From: Methanobacteriota archaeon
GTDB taxonomy: Archaea; Nanobdellota; Nanobdellia; Woesearchaeales; SM23-78
Direction: 5' to 3'
NCBI GenBank assembly: GCA_030637925.1
Contig: DAOWFR010000077.1
Location: 1 to 26,026 of the forward strand
Length of the DNA: 26,026 bases
Part shown: one piece after another, positions 1-6,823 of the stretch
Numbering within the stretch: position 1 is the stretch's first letter
Layout: every line of letters starts with the position of its first letter
The notes under the pieces: generated by a model
Seen by the model: the letters and a program-made list of their open reading frames with translations, nothing else
Databases searched by the model: none
What the model was told of the DNA's origin: nothing
Made by a program: the position numbers and the translations under genes

Positions 1-1
1 C

Positions 2-742
2 AGGGTCCCAAGAAAGGTTCTTTCAAGAAGAGGAACCCAGTTTTTCTGGGTTGGTGCTTTTGCACCAGGCACTGTGGGTGGTAGAAGAGCTCATCCTCCA
101 AAAGCAAAAAAAGTTTGGAAGTGGAAGATTAATACCAAGGAAAAGAGAAAAGCCATTTGCTCAGCAATGAATGCTGTTATGAGCAAAGAAACAGTTACTC
201 AGAGAGGGCACCTTGTTCCTCAAAAGTATCCGTTCATAGTTGCTGAAGATTTTGAGAAAATTAACAAAACCAAGGAACTAATAGATTCTTTGGTTAAACT
301 AGGGTTCAAGGATGAGTTAGGAAGAGCAGACAAGAGAAAGATACGGGCTGGAAGAGGAAAAACCAGAGGCAGAAAAAGAGTTGTTAAAAAAAGTTTGTTG
401 CTTGTTGTCTCAGACACAAACCATGTAAGAAGAGCAGCGAACAATCTTCCTGGGATAGATGTTGTTAATATTAAAAGACTGAACACAGAAGTGCTTGCTC
501 CTGGAGGGCATGCAGGCAGAGCCACTCTTTTCTCAACCAAAGCCCTTGAAGTGTTAAAGACAGGGCTGTTTATGAAGGATTATAAGGGAGAGAGTAAAAA
601 GAAGGAAAAGAAAAATAAAGAAAGGAAGAAGAAAGGAGAGAAGAAAAAGCAAGAGGAAACAAAAGCAGTAAAGAAACAAGAAGAAACAATTAAAAAAGTT
701 TCAGTGGCTGGAGGCACAATAAAAGCAGAGGTTAAAAAATGA
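2..742 (+). CDS. rpl4: Large-subunit ribosomal protein uL4, 5'-truncated
   Basis: uL4 binds 23S rRNA near the exit tunnel. The frame is open from base 2, so the N-terminus lies before the window. An internal GTG at 74 could be taken for a start, but the in-frame codons before it read RVPRKVLSRR...FFWVGAFAPGT, leading into GGRRAHPPK, which is the archaeal uL4 core. The C-terminal half (RGKTRGRK, LLVVSD, GIDVVNIKRLN, APGGHAGRATLFS) is also typical. The last ~45 residues are an almost pure Lys/Glu tail beyond the family core. The stop overlaps the uL23 start as ATGA, so the two are likely translationally coupled. Confidence 0.96.
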   Translation, partial: RVPRKVLSRRGTQFFWVGAFAPGTVGGRRAHPPKAKKVWKWKINTKEKRKAICSAMNAVMSKETVTQRGHLVPQKYPFIVAEDFEKINKTKELIDSLVKLGFKDELGRADKRKIRAGRGKTRGRKRVVKKSLLLVVSDTNHVRRAANNLPGIDVVNIKRLNTEVLAPGGHAGRATLFSTKALEVLKTGLFMKDYKGESKKKEKKNKERKKKGEKKKQEETKAVKKQEETIKKVSVAGGTIKAEVKK

Positions 743-987
743 TAATCAAATATCCTTTATCAACAGAAAAGGCAATTAGGCTAATGGAGTCTGAGAATAA
801 ACTTGTCTTTGTAGTTGATAACAAAGCGTCTAAGCAGGAGATAAAAAAAGCAGTTGAGGATAGATTTGATGTAAAGGTTGAGCAAGTCAGAACTCTTAAT
901 GATTTCAAAGGAAGAAAAAAGGCTTATGTCAAGTTCTCAGCAGAAACCCCTGCTATTGACTTGGCAACAAAGCTAGGACTAATGTAA
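739..987 (+). CDS. rpl23: Large-subunit ribosomal protein uL23
   Basis: uL23 sits at the exit-tunnel rim and docks SRP and the translocon. At 82 aa it is a compact archaeal-size protein. Diagnostic segments are PLSTEKAIRLM at the N-terminus, KLVFVVDNKASKQEIKKAVE in the middle, and VEQVRTLN...GRKKAYVKF near the end. The ATG overlaps the uL4 stop by 4 nt. Unlike many neighbours it has no lysine-rich tail. Confidence 0.96.
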   Translation: MIIKYPLSTEKAIRLMESENKLVFVVDNKASKQEIKKAVEDRFDVKVEQVRTLNDFKGRKKAYVKFSAETPAIDLATKLGLM

Positions 988-1001
988 GGAGAGGGATAAT
1001 T

Positions 1002-1709
1002 ATGGGAAAAAGGTTAATCCAGCAAAGAAGAGGAAGAGCAACTCCAACTTATAGGAGACCCAGTTTTAGTTTTAAAGGAGAGAGTAAGATATGTAAAAAA
1101 GGCACTGCTATGATTACAGAACTCATGAGCTGCAGGGCACACACAGCCCCCCTTGCAAAACTAAAACATGATGATAACACCACTTCACTAATTGTTGCGC
1201 CCGAAGGGATTAGAACAGGTCAAAACATAACTATTGGCGGTAAGGAAGTAAGGCTTGGCAACATAATAGAACTAAAAAATATTCCTGAAGGAACAAATGT
1301 TTTTAATATTGAGAATAAGCCAGGGGATGGAGGTAAGTTTGTAAGGGCTTCAGGTATGCGTGCCAGAGTCGTGGCGAGGACAAAGACAAAGGTCACTATT
1401 CAGCTACCCTCAAAAAAGTACAAGGATTTTCATCCTACTTGTAAGGCATGTATTGGAATTGTTGCTGGAGCAGGAAGACTAGAAAAACCATTTTACAAAG
1501 CAGGTAGGAAATACTATAAGATGAAGGCAAAGAACAAGTACTGGCCAAGTGTTTCAGGCACTAGTATGAATGCTGTTGACCACCCTTTTGGTGGCACACA
1601 GAGCAGTCATAAAGGAAGACCCACAATTGCTCCAAGAAACGCGCCTCCTGGAAGAAAAGTAGGCATGATAAGTCCAAGGAATACTGGAAGAAAGAGAGGA
1701 AAGAAGTAA
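1002..1709 (+). CDS. rpl2: Large-subunit ribosomal protein uL2
   Basis: uL2 binds 23S rRNA near the peptidyl-transferase centre and bridges the subunits. The protein is 235 aa. It starts MGKRLIQQRRGRATPTYRRPS, has RMRARVVARTKTKVTIQLPS in the SH3-like part, and ends with the conserved loop MNAVDHPFGG (residues 189-198) followed by PRNAPPGRKVG. His194 matches the His that is invariant in this loop. The AGGAGAGGGATAAT stretch before the ATG gives a ribosome-binding site, since 14 nt separate it from uL23. uL2 is followed by a 35-nt gap before uS19. Confidence 0.97.
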   Translation: MGKRLIQQRRGRATPTYRRPSFSFKGESKICKKGTAMITELMSCRAHTAPLAKLKHDDNTTSLIVAPEGIRTGQNITIGGKEVRLGNIIELKNIPEGTNVFNIENKPGDGGKFVRASGMRARVVARTKTKVTIQLPSKKYKDFHPTCKACIGIVAGAGRLEKPFYKAGRKYYKMKAKNKYWPSVSGTSMNAVDHPFGGTQSSHKGRPTIAPRNAPPGRKVGMISPRNTGRKRGKK

Positions 1710-1744
1710 GTAAGAAATAAGGAGATGTAAAGGAGGAGAATAAG

Positions 1745-2125
1745 ATGATGCGAAAAGGCTTTTCTTACAAGGGCAAGACACTAGAAGAACTTCAGAATAT
1801 GAGTTTTCCTGAACTAGCTAGCCTTCTGAACAGTGAAGGGAGTAGGAAGATTAAGAGGCTTGGTGAGCAGGAAAAGAAGTTCATTAAGAAAGTGCAGACT
1901 AGCAAGAAACCTGTGAGAACGCATCTTAGGAGTATGATAGTGCTTCCTTTTATGGTTGGCAAGACTATTTTGGTTCATGATGGTAAGGGCTTTCAGCCAG
2001 TTAATGTTATTGAGGAGATGATTGGGCACAGGCTTGGAGAATTTGTGTTTACTAGGGGCAGGGTAAGCCATAGTGCTCCTGGAATAGGTGCTACTAGGTC
2101 AAGTGCAAGCCTCTCAGTTAAGTAA
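1745..2125 (+). CDS. rps19: Small-subunit ribosomal protein uS19
   Basis: uS19 lies in the head of the small subunit near the A site and pairs with uS13. The protein is 126 aa. Family signatures are VRTHLRSMIVLPFMVGKTILVHDGK and the ending GEFVFTRGRVSHSAPGIGATRSS. A strong Shine-Dalgarno AAAGGAGG at 1729-1736 sits 8 nt before ATG 1745; a second in-frame ATG at 1748 is an equally possible start. It is followed by a 71-nt stretch holding a direct repeat, a stem-loop and a short ORF before uL22. Confidence 0.96.
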   Translation: MMRKGFSYKGKTLEELQNMSFPELASLLNSEGSRKIKRLGEQEKKFIKKVQTSKKPVRTHLRSMIVLPFMVGKTILVHDGKGFQPVNVIEEMIGHRLGEFVFTRGRVSHSAPGIGATRSSASLSVK

Positions 2126-2148
2126 GAAAACAAAACAATGAACTAATG

Positions 2149-2208
2149 AAAAATGAAATACAACAAAAATTCAAGAATTTTTGAGCATTTCAAAAAATGA
2201 AATACAAC
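2149..2208 (+). repeat. 16-nt direct repeat flanking a stem-loop at the uL22 start
   Basis: AAAAATGAAATACAAC occurs at 2149-2164 and again at 2193-2208; the second copy contains the uL22 start codon. Between them lies a perfect stem CAAAAATT / AATTTTTG with loop CAAG (2164-2183). A slipped duplication or a small insertion with target duplication would explain the layout. A regulatory role is inference. Confidence 0.7.
2153..2200 (+). CDS. Putative 15-codon leader ORF before uL22
   Basis: This short ORF lies entirely in the uS19-uL22 spacer and would encode MKYNKNSRIFEHFKK. Its stop overlaps the uL22 ATG as ATGA, the same coupling used by most genes of this operon. Its first four codons (MKYN) are identical to those of uL22 because a 16-nt direct repeat covers both starts. 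A stem-loop lies inside it. It has no obvious Shine-Dalgarno, and so short an ORF can arise by chance, so translation is unproven. Confidence 0.3.
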   Translation: MKYNKNSRIFEHFKK

Positions 2209-2868
2209 TATGCCTTTAAATCAGACAAAGAGAATGTGGTTAAGGTAGTTGGTAGAGACATAGGCATTTCTGCTAAGCAGTCAATAGAGATGTGTTCCTT
2301 TATTAAAAATATGCGTTTAGAAAAAGCCAGGGCTCTTTTAGAGAGAGTGGTAAAGAAACAACTTGCAGTCCCTTTCAAAAGGTTTACAGAAGGAGCAGGG
2401 CATAAGAAAGGAATGTCTGCTGGCAAGTACCCTGTTACTGCTTCAAAGCAATTCCTTAAGTTGTTAAAAGCCCTAGAAGCCAATGCTCAGAACAAGGGCT
2501 TAAGTTCTGAACTCAAAATTATTCATGCGTGTGCTCAGAAAGCGTCAAGGCCTCTTCATTATGGTAGGAAGAGAGGGATAAAGATGAAGAGAACCCATAT
2601 TGAACTGGCAGCAGAGGAGATAGAGCATGTAAAGAAGGAAATTAAGAAAGAAGAGACTAAAAAAGAAGTAAAAGAAGCAGAGACAAAGAAAGAGGCAAAA
2701 GAAACAGTGAAGAAAGAGGAGAAAAAAGAAACCGTCGCCGGAGCCAAAAAAGAAGAAGTAAAGGAAGAGAAAAAAACAGAAATTAAAGAAGAAAAACCAA
2801 AAGAAACTAAAAAAGAAAAGTTAGTGGTCGCTAAAGCGACGAAAGAGGAAGAGGTTAGGAAGAAATGA
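2197..2868 (+). CDS. rpl22: Large-subunit ribosomal protein uL22 with Lys/Glu tail
   Basis: uL22 lines the exit tunnel through its beta hairpin. The body (~residues 1-145) shows the archaeal pattern: IGISAKQSIEMCSFIKNMRLEKARALLERV, a Gly/Lys/Met-rich stretch before KYPVTASKQFLKLLKALEANA, and the tunnel hairpin ASRPLHYGRKRGIKMKRTHIEL. About 75 further residues are a repetitive Lys/Glu tail not found in typical homologues. No Shine-Dalgarno precedes ATG 2197, so initiation may depend on coupling to the short ORF whose stop overlaps it. The stop overlaps another ATG (ATGA at 2865). Confidence 0.95.
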   Translation: MKYNYAFKSDKENVVKVVGRDIGISAKQSIEMCSFIKNMRLEKARALLERVVKKQLAVPFKRFTEGAGHKKGMSAGKYPVTASKQFLKLLKALEANAQNKGLSSELKIIHACAQKASRPLHYGRKRGIKMKRTHIELAAEEIEHVKKEIKKEETKKEVKEAETKKEAKETVKKEEKKETVAGAKKEEVKEEKKTEIKEEKPKETKKEKLVVAKATKEEEVRKK

Positions 2869-2981
2869 TTGTTACAAAAATTAAAAATTTTTGGAACAAA
2901 CGAAACCAAAGGTCTCGTTGTGCAAAAAGCTTTGCTTTTCAGCACACCAAAAAAATAACCAAAGGTGATTTTTTTGATTGA
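2865..2981 (+). CDS. Putative 38-codon ORF bridging uL22 and uS3
   Basis: A start codon overlaps the uL22 stop (ATGA) and the frame stays open for 38 codons across the whole spacer, ending 8 nt inside uS3. The peptide would be basic (begins MIVTKIKNFWNKRNQR; about ten Lys/Arg). It resembles no family I recognise. A ribosome reading it would unwind all the stem-loops at 2871-2976, including the one covering the uS3 start. A frame this long open by chance in AT-rich DNA is not rare, so this is only a candidate. Confidence 0.3.
   Translation: MIVTKIKNFWNKRNQRSRCAKSFAFQHTKKITKGDFFD
2871..2976 (+). promoter_or_regulatory. Candidate cis-acting RNA: four consecutive stem-loops before uS3
   Basis: Four inverted repeats lie nearly end to end. 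First, 2871-2897: CAAAAATT/AATTTTTG around loop AAA, extended by GTT/AAC after an A-G mismatch. Second, 2899-2919: AACGAAACC/GGTCTCGTT, loop AAA, one mismatch. Third, 2919-2946: TGTGC/GCACA plus AAAAGC/GCTTTT, loop TTT. Fourth, 2948-2976: CAAAAAAAT/ATTTTTTTG plus ACC/GGT, loop AAA, again with one A-G mismatch. The fourth contains the GGTGAT Shine-Dalgarno (2964-2969) and the TTG start (2974) of uS3 in its 3' arm. Translational control of uS3 is inferred. Confidence 0.55.
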
Positions 2982-3840
2982 GAGGAAATTTATTAATCAG
3001 AACATTAAGGAATTTGAGATTAAAGAGTATATTAAAAACAATCTTAGCAGAGTTGGGCTAAGTGATGTTAAGCTCCAGAGAACTCCTTTAGGAGAAAAGA
3101 TAATCATAAGCACCAGCAGACCTGGTCTTGTGGTAGGAAGGGCAGGAACCAACATTACCAAGCTAACAAAGGAGTTAAAAGAGGTTTTTAAATTTGAGAA
3201 CCCTCAGATAGAGATAGAGGAAGTTACAGACATAGGTCTTGATGCTAATATAATCGCTGAAATGATAGCTAACTCACTTGAAAAATTTGGAACTACCAGG
3301 TTCAAAGGCATTGGTCACAAGGCACTATCCAATGTTATGAGCTCAGGCGCCCTTGGTGTTGAAATACTAATCTCTGGAAAGGTGCCTAGTGCTAGAGCCA
3401 AGACCTGGAGGTTTTATCAGGGCTACTTAAAGAAGTGCGGGGATATTGCGGTTTCAGAGGTAAGAGTTGCTTATACTGTGGCCAATCTTAAGAGTGGGAC
3501 AATTGGAATAAAAGTAAGCATAATGACACCTGATACTGAGCTACCTGATAAGATAATCATATTAAAGGAACAAAAGGAGCTTGTTGAAGAATTCGAAGAG
3601 GTTAGGGATGAAGCTGTGAAGAAAGAAATGCAAGAGAAGGTCACAGAGTTGAACTCCTTAGAAAAGGAGATAAAAACAGAAGATACAAAGGCCCAAGGCT
3701 TGGCTGCTAAGAAAGAAGAAGAGGAACAAGAAGAGAAAAAGCCTGAAAAAACCTTTAGAAAAAAAGCCAGTTCAAAATCAGAGAAGCAAAACCAACAAAA
3801 AAAGGTTAATGAAAAAGGCGCGAAGAAGTATAAAAAATGA
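2974..3840 (+). CDS. rps3: Small-subunit ribosomal protein uS3
   Basis: uS3 forms part of the mRNA entry site. I place the start at TTG 2974, giving MIERKFINQN..., which matches the usual archaeal start IERKF; GGTGAT at 2964-2969 is then its Shine-Dalgarno. A GTG at 2965 would add three residues but would overlap that site. The KH domain has its GxxG loop as GRAG (residues 55-58 of the 288-aa protein), followed by the C-terminal domain (GALGVEILISGKVPSARAKTWRF). About 80 C-terminal residues are Glu/Lys-rich. The stop overlaps uL29 (ATGA). Confidence 0.95.
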   Translation: MIERKFINQNIKEFEIKEYIKNNLSRVGLSDVKLQRTPLGEKIIISTSRPGLVVGRAGTNITKLTKELKEVFKFENPQIEIEEVTDIGLDANIIAEMIANSLEKFGTTRFKGIGHKALSNVMSSGALGVEILISGKVPSARAKTWRFYQGYLKKCGDIAVSEVRVAYTVANLKSGTIGIKVSIMTPDTELPDKIIILKEQKELVEEFEEVRDEAVKKEMQEKVTELNSLEKEIKTEDTKAQGLAAKKEEEEQEEKKPEKTFRKKASSKSEKQNQQKKVNEKGAKKYKK

Positions 3841-4142
3841 AGTTCAAAGAACTATCTCAGTTGAGTAAGGAAGAATTGCAGAAGAAGTTAAAAGAATTAG
3901 AATTAGAATTAATTAAACTAAATGCTCAGGTTGCAACAGGCACCCCTCCCAAGAACACAGGGCAGTTAAGAAGATTAAAAAAAGACCTTGCAAGAATCAT
4001 GCTCTTGAAAAGCCTTAATGAAAAAAAGGCGACACAGCAAAAAGAACAGCAATTAAAGACAACAGAATCATTAGATACAGGAGAAATAAAAAATAGCACT
4101 AAAAAAAACAAAGGTAAAAAAAACAAACAAAAAACAAAATGA
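3837..4142 (+). CDS. rpl29: Large-subunit ribosomal protein uL29 with basic tail
   Basis: uL29 is a two-helix protein near the exit tunnel next to uL23. The first ~65 residues match it: a helix with LSKEELQKKLKELELELIKLN and then NTGQLRRLKKDLARIMLL. The remaining ~35 residues are a low-complexity Lys/Thr/Asn/Gln tail, making it 101 aa where ~65-70 is usual. It overlaps uS3 and aIF1 by 4 nt at both ends, so it is coupled on both sides. Confidence 0.93.
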   Translation: MKFKELSQLSKEELQKKLKELELELIKLNAQVATGTPPKNTGQLRRLKKDLARIMLLKSLNEKKATQQKEQQLKTTESLDTGEIKNSTKKNKGKKNKQKTK

Positions 4143-4447
4143 GTGAGATATGCAACACGTGTGGGCTGCCAAAAGAGCTTTGTGTTTGTGAAACAATCGC
4201 AAAGGAAAGCCAGAAAATAAAGGTTGGGCTTGTTAAGAAGAAGTTTGGGAAGACCAATACAGTGATTAAAGGGATTAACCAGTATGAGATCAACCTCAAG
4301 GATTTAGCCAAGAAGCTTAAGACCAAGTTTGCATGTGGAGGCACAGCAAAGCAAGGGATTATTGAGCTTCAAGGCAATCACTTAAAGCATATTAAGGCAG
4401 AGCTCGTAAAGCTCGGTTTCAGCCCAGACGCGGTTGAGTTGAAGTAA
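4139..4447 (+). CDS. Translation initiation factor aIF1 (SUI1 family)
   Basis: Archaeal homologue of eIF1/SUI1, which acts on the small subunit to enforce start-codon selection. The protein is 102 aa. It has an N-terminal zinc-binding set CNTCGLPKELCVC (residues 5-17) and the SUI1 core with KLKTKFACGGTAKQGIIELQGNH, typical of the family. Its place between uL29 and the RNase P protein gene is the normal archaeal order. The start overlaps the uL29 stop (ATGA). Confidence 0.95.
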   Translation: MSEICNTCGLPKELCVCETIAKESQKIKVGLVKKKFGKTNTVIKGINQYEINLKDLAKKLKTKFACGGTAKQGIIELQGNHLKHIKAELVKLGFSPDAVELK

Positions 4448-4471
4448 TATTAAACATAAGGATAGAATAAT

Positions 4472-4720
4472 ATGAGTAAGAACTACTCAGAGGAATTGAT
4501 GGGTATAAAAATAAAAGTTGTTCAGGCCAGAAATAAGAGGCTTGAAGGCGTTGAAGGTAGGATTATTGATGAGACCAAGAACACTCTCAGAATAATTACT
4601 GATGAACAAAAAGAAAAAACTTTGTTAAAACAAGGCGCTGTGTTTTTGGTTAACAAGCAGAAAGTTACAGGAGCAGATATCCTTTGCAGACCAGAGGAGA
4701 GGATTAAGCTCAGAAAATAG
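4472..4720 (+). CDS. rnp1: RNase P protein component 1 (Rpp29/Pop4 homologue)
   Basis: Protein subunit of archaeal RNase P, which trims the 5' leader of tRNA precursors. The 82-aa protein is an Sm-like barrel: MGIKIKVVQARNKRLEGVEGRIIDETKNTLRI, then KTLLKQGAVFLV. The GxEGxIIDETKNTL pattern is characteristic. AAGGAT lies 12-17 nt before the ATG. Its location between aIF1 and uS17 is standard in archaeal ribosomal clusters. Confidence 0.93.
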   Translation: MSKNYSEELMGIKIKVVQARNKRLEGVEGRIIDETKNTLRIITDEQKEKTLLKQGAVFLVNKQKVTGADILCRPEERIKLRK

Positions 4721-4741
4721 TTAGGTAGGAGATAAGATAAA

Positions 4742-5209
4742 ATGAAAAAGAAAGGTATTGGATTAAAGGTGCCTGCACCGAGCAAGGTGTGCTCAGATAA
4801 AAAGTGTCCTTTTCATGGAAGTATAAGGGTAAGAGGAAAAATATTCCTTGGTCTTGTTATTAGTGATAAGATGGCAAGAACAGTTACTGTTACTTGGCCT
4901 GGAAGAAGATATGTTCCTAAGTATGAAAGGTATGAGAAAAGAAGAAGCAAGTTAAAGGCTCATAATCCAGAGTGCATCAATGCTAGGAAAGGAGATGTTG
5001 TTTTGATTGCTGAGACCAGACCTTTATCCAAAACCAAGCACTTTGTTGTTGTAAAGGTGCTTGGTAAAGAGTCAAAAAAAGAAATGTTAAAGCAAGAGGC
5101 CTTGCAAGAGCAAGAAGCAGTAACCCCTGATAAACAAAAAAACAAGCCTCTTGAAGAAGATAAGACAAGCAAGAAAAAACAAGAAGAAGTCAAGAGTGGG
5201 GAAAGATGA
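4742..5209 (+). CDS. rps17: Small-subunit ribosomal protein uS17
   Basis: uS17 binds the 5' domain of 16S rRNA. The 155-aa protein has the archaeal/eukaryotic N-terminal part with CSDKKCPFHGSIRVRGKIFLG, then SDKMARTVTVTW, RYVPKYERYEKRRSKLKAHNP, and GDVVLIAETRPLSKTKHFVVVKVLG. About 45 residues after that are a Gln/Glu/Lys tail. AGGAGATAAGATAAA precedes the ATG. The stop overlaps uL14 (ATGA). Confidence 0.96.
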   Translation: MKKKGIGLKVPAPSKVCSDKKCPFHGSIRVRGKIFLGLVISDKMARTVTVTWPGRRYVPKYERYEKRRSKLKAHNPECINARKGDVVLIAETRPLSKTKHFVVVKVLGKESKKEMLKQEALQEQEAVTPDKQKNKPLEEDKTSKKKQEEVKSGER

Positions 5210-5607
5210 AGGCAATAAAAGCACGCATAACCAAAGGACTTCAGAAAGGTTCTCTTGTAGAAACTTGTGATAATTCAGGAGCCAAAGTACTTAGGATTAT
5301 TTCAGTTAAGAGAGCTAAGACTGTTAAGGGAAGAAACCCATCAGCAGGGGTTGCAGACATGGTGCTGGCATCTGTTGTTAAGGGAAGACCTGACATGAGA
5401 AAACAGGTTGTTTTTGCAGTTCTTGTGCGTCAAAAAAAAGAGTATCAAAGACTGAACGGAGTAAGGATAAAATTTGAGGATAATGCTATTGTTGTACTTA
5501 AGGATGATAAAGGAAATCCCAAGGGCACTATTTTCAAAGGCCCTATAGCAAAAGAGGTTGCTGAGAGATGGCCTGCTATAGCAAAGATAGCTAATATAAT
5601 CGTTTAG
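5206..5607 (+). CDS. rpl14: Large-subunit ribosomal protein uL14
   Basis: uL14 sits at the subunit interface, where aIF6 also binds. The 133-aa length is normal. Signatures are GSLVETCDNSGAKVLRIISVKR, the basic segment KGRPDMRKQVVFAVLVRQKKEY, GVRIKFEDNAIVVL, and the ending FKGPIAKEVAERWPAIAKIANIIV. It overlaps uS17 by 4 nt and carries no extra tail. Confidence 0.97.
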   Translation: MKAIKARITKGLQKGSLVETCDNSGAKVLRIISVKRAKTVKGRNPSAGVADMVLASVVKGRPDMRKQVVFAVLVRQKKEYQRLNGVRIKFEDNAIVVLKDDKGNPKGTIFKGPIAKEVAERWPAIAKIANIIV

Positions 5608-5610
5608 AAA

Positions 5611-5638
5611 AGATGAAAGATGAAAGATGAAAGATGAG
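5611..5638 (+). repeat. Short tandem repeat AGATGAA in the uL14-uL24 spacer
   Basis: Three copies of AGATGAA are followed by a fourth AGATGAG, starting four bases after the uL14 stop. Each copy contains GATGA, a weak match to the Shine-Dalgarno extension. It may simply be replication slippage. Confidence 0.75.
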
Positions 5639-5656
5639 AAATAAGAGATGATTTTC

Positions 5657-6088
5657 ATGAAAAAAAAGTTTTCAACCAGATGGATGAGCAGCAAGCAGCC
5701 AAGAAAACAGAGAAAGTATAGACATAATGCTCCTCTGCATATAAGAGGAAAATTCCTTGGTGTTCATCTGAGCAAGGAGGTGGCTAAGAAACACGGCTTA
5801 AAGAGAATCCGAGTAAGAGTTGGAGACAAAGTAAAGGTTATGAGAGGTAAGTTTAAAGGAAAAGAAGGCAAGATAGATCTAGTTGATTTGAAGAAGAGCA
5901 AAGGGGTAATAACAGGAATTGAGGTATCAAAAAAAGATGGTTCAAAGAGCAAGCCCATGATTCATATTTCTAACCTCTTGATTACAGAACTTAACTTAGA
6001 AGATAAGAAGAGGTTAAAGAAGAAGACCATGCCAAAGACACAAGGCAAGCAAGGCAAAAAGGCAGATAAGAATGAAAATAAGAGTTAG
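5657..6088 (+). CDS. rpl24: Large-subunit ribosomal protein uL24
   Basis: uL24 nucleates large-subunit assembly and has a KOW motif. I prefer ATG 5657 because GAGATGAT (5646-5653) then acts as the ribosome-binding site; ATG 5648 adds MIF. From 5657 the protein is 143 aa: MKKKFSTRWMSSKQPRKQRKYRHNAPLH, then the KOW segment VRVGDKVKVMRGKFKGKEGKIDLVDLKK. The end is a short Lys-rich tail. Confidence 0.95.
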   Translation: MKKKFSTRWMSSKQPRKQRKYRHNAPLHIRGKFLGVHLSKEVAKKHGLKRIRVRVGDKVKVMRGKFKGKEGKIDLVDLKKSKGVITGIEVSKKDGSKSKPMIHISNLLITELNLEDKKRLKKKTMPKTQGKQGKKADKNENKS

Positions 6089-6111
6089 AACAAAAAAGCA
6101 AGGTTTTGAAA

Positions 6112-6819
6112 ATGACTAAAAATCACCTCAAGAGAATAAACGCACCTAAGAGGTGGGATGTGCTTAGAAAGAGCTATAAGTTCATAACCCGACCTAATCC
6201 TGGGAGAGATTTATCCTTAAACGTTTCTCTTAACACGGTTTTGAAGGAATTGCTTAAGAAGACAAAAACCACAAAGGAATCAAAGCACTTGATAAAGGAG
6301 AAAGGCGTGCTTGTCAATGGTAAAAAGTATTATGATGAGAAATTCCCTGTTGGTTTCCTTGATGTTGTTGGTTTTCCTTCTCTTAAAGAGCATTACAGGC
6401 TCTTGGTTAATGAAAAGAACAAACTCTTTATGTTAAAGATAAGTGAGGAAGAAGCCAGAGTAAAGCTCTCAAAGGTGTTGGATAAGAAGCACTTATCAAA
6501 GGAAGCAGTGCAGATTAATTGTTCTGACGGACGCAACTTTATTTTTAAGAGTAATGATTCTTTTCTTAGCACAGTTAAGACGAACGATTCTTTTCTTTAT
6601 ACCATACCTGACCAGAAGATAAAACAAGTGTTTAAACTAGAGAAAGGAGCTTTGGTTTATCTCTATAAGGGAAAACACGCTGGTCAACTAGTTGTTATTG
6701 ATGACTTTAAAGGGAACAACATTGTTTTTAAGATAAATAAGGATGTGTTTGAAACAAAGAAAGCATATGCCTTTGTTGTAGGTAAAGATAGACCAGTAAT
6801 AAGTCTTACCAAACCTTAA
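6112..6819 (+). CDS. rps4e: Small-subunit ribosomal protein eS4
   Basis: Archaeal/eukaryotic-only small-subunit protein with an S4 RNA-binding domain followed by a central S4e domain and KOW. From ATG 6112 it is 235 aa and begins MTKNHLKRINAPKRW, the conserved start; TTG 6106 would add two residues. The S4 part holds SKHLIKEKGVLVNGKKYYDEKFPVGFLDVV; the KOW part holds GALVYLYKGKHAGQLVVIDD. It sits between uL24 and uL5, as usual in archaea. Confidence 0.95.
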   Translation: MTKNHLKRINAPKRWDVLRKSYKFITRPNPGRDLSLNVSLNTVLKELLKKTKTTKESKHLIKEKGVLVNGKKYYDEKFPVGFLDVVGFPSLKEHYRLLVNEKNKLFMLKISEEEARVKLSKVLDKKHLSKEAVQINCSDGRNFIFKSNDSFLSTVKTNDSFLYTIPDQKIKQVFKLEKGALVYLYKGKHAGQLVVIDDFKGNNIVFKINKDVFETKKAYAFVVGKDRPVISLTKP

Positions 6820-6823
6820 GAAA

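Noticed and set aside
1575..1590. Phe instead of the second His in the uL2 loop VDHPFGG.
   Set aside because: VDHPFGG is common in archaeal uL2; the key first His is present.
2965..2973. GTG 2965 as the uS3 start.
   Set aside because: It overlaps the GGTGAT ribosome-binding site and gives an MIFLIERKF start instead of the usual IERKF start; TTG 2974 fits better.
4139..4720. aIF1 and an RNase P protein inside the ribosomal operon as a possible novelty.
   Set aside because: This placement between uL29 and uS17 is the ordinary archaeal order.
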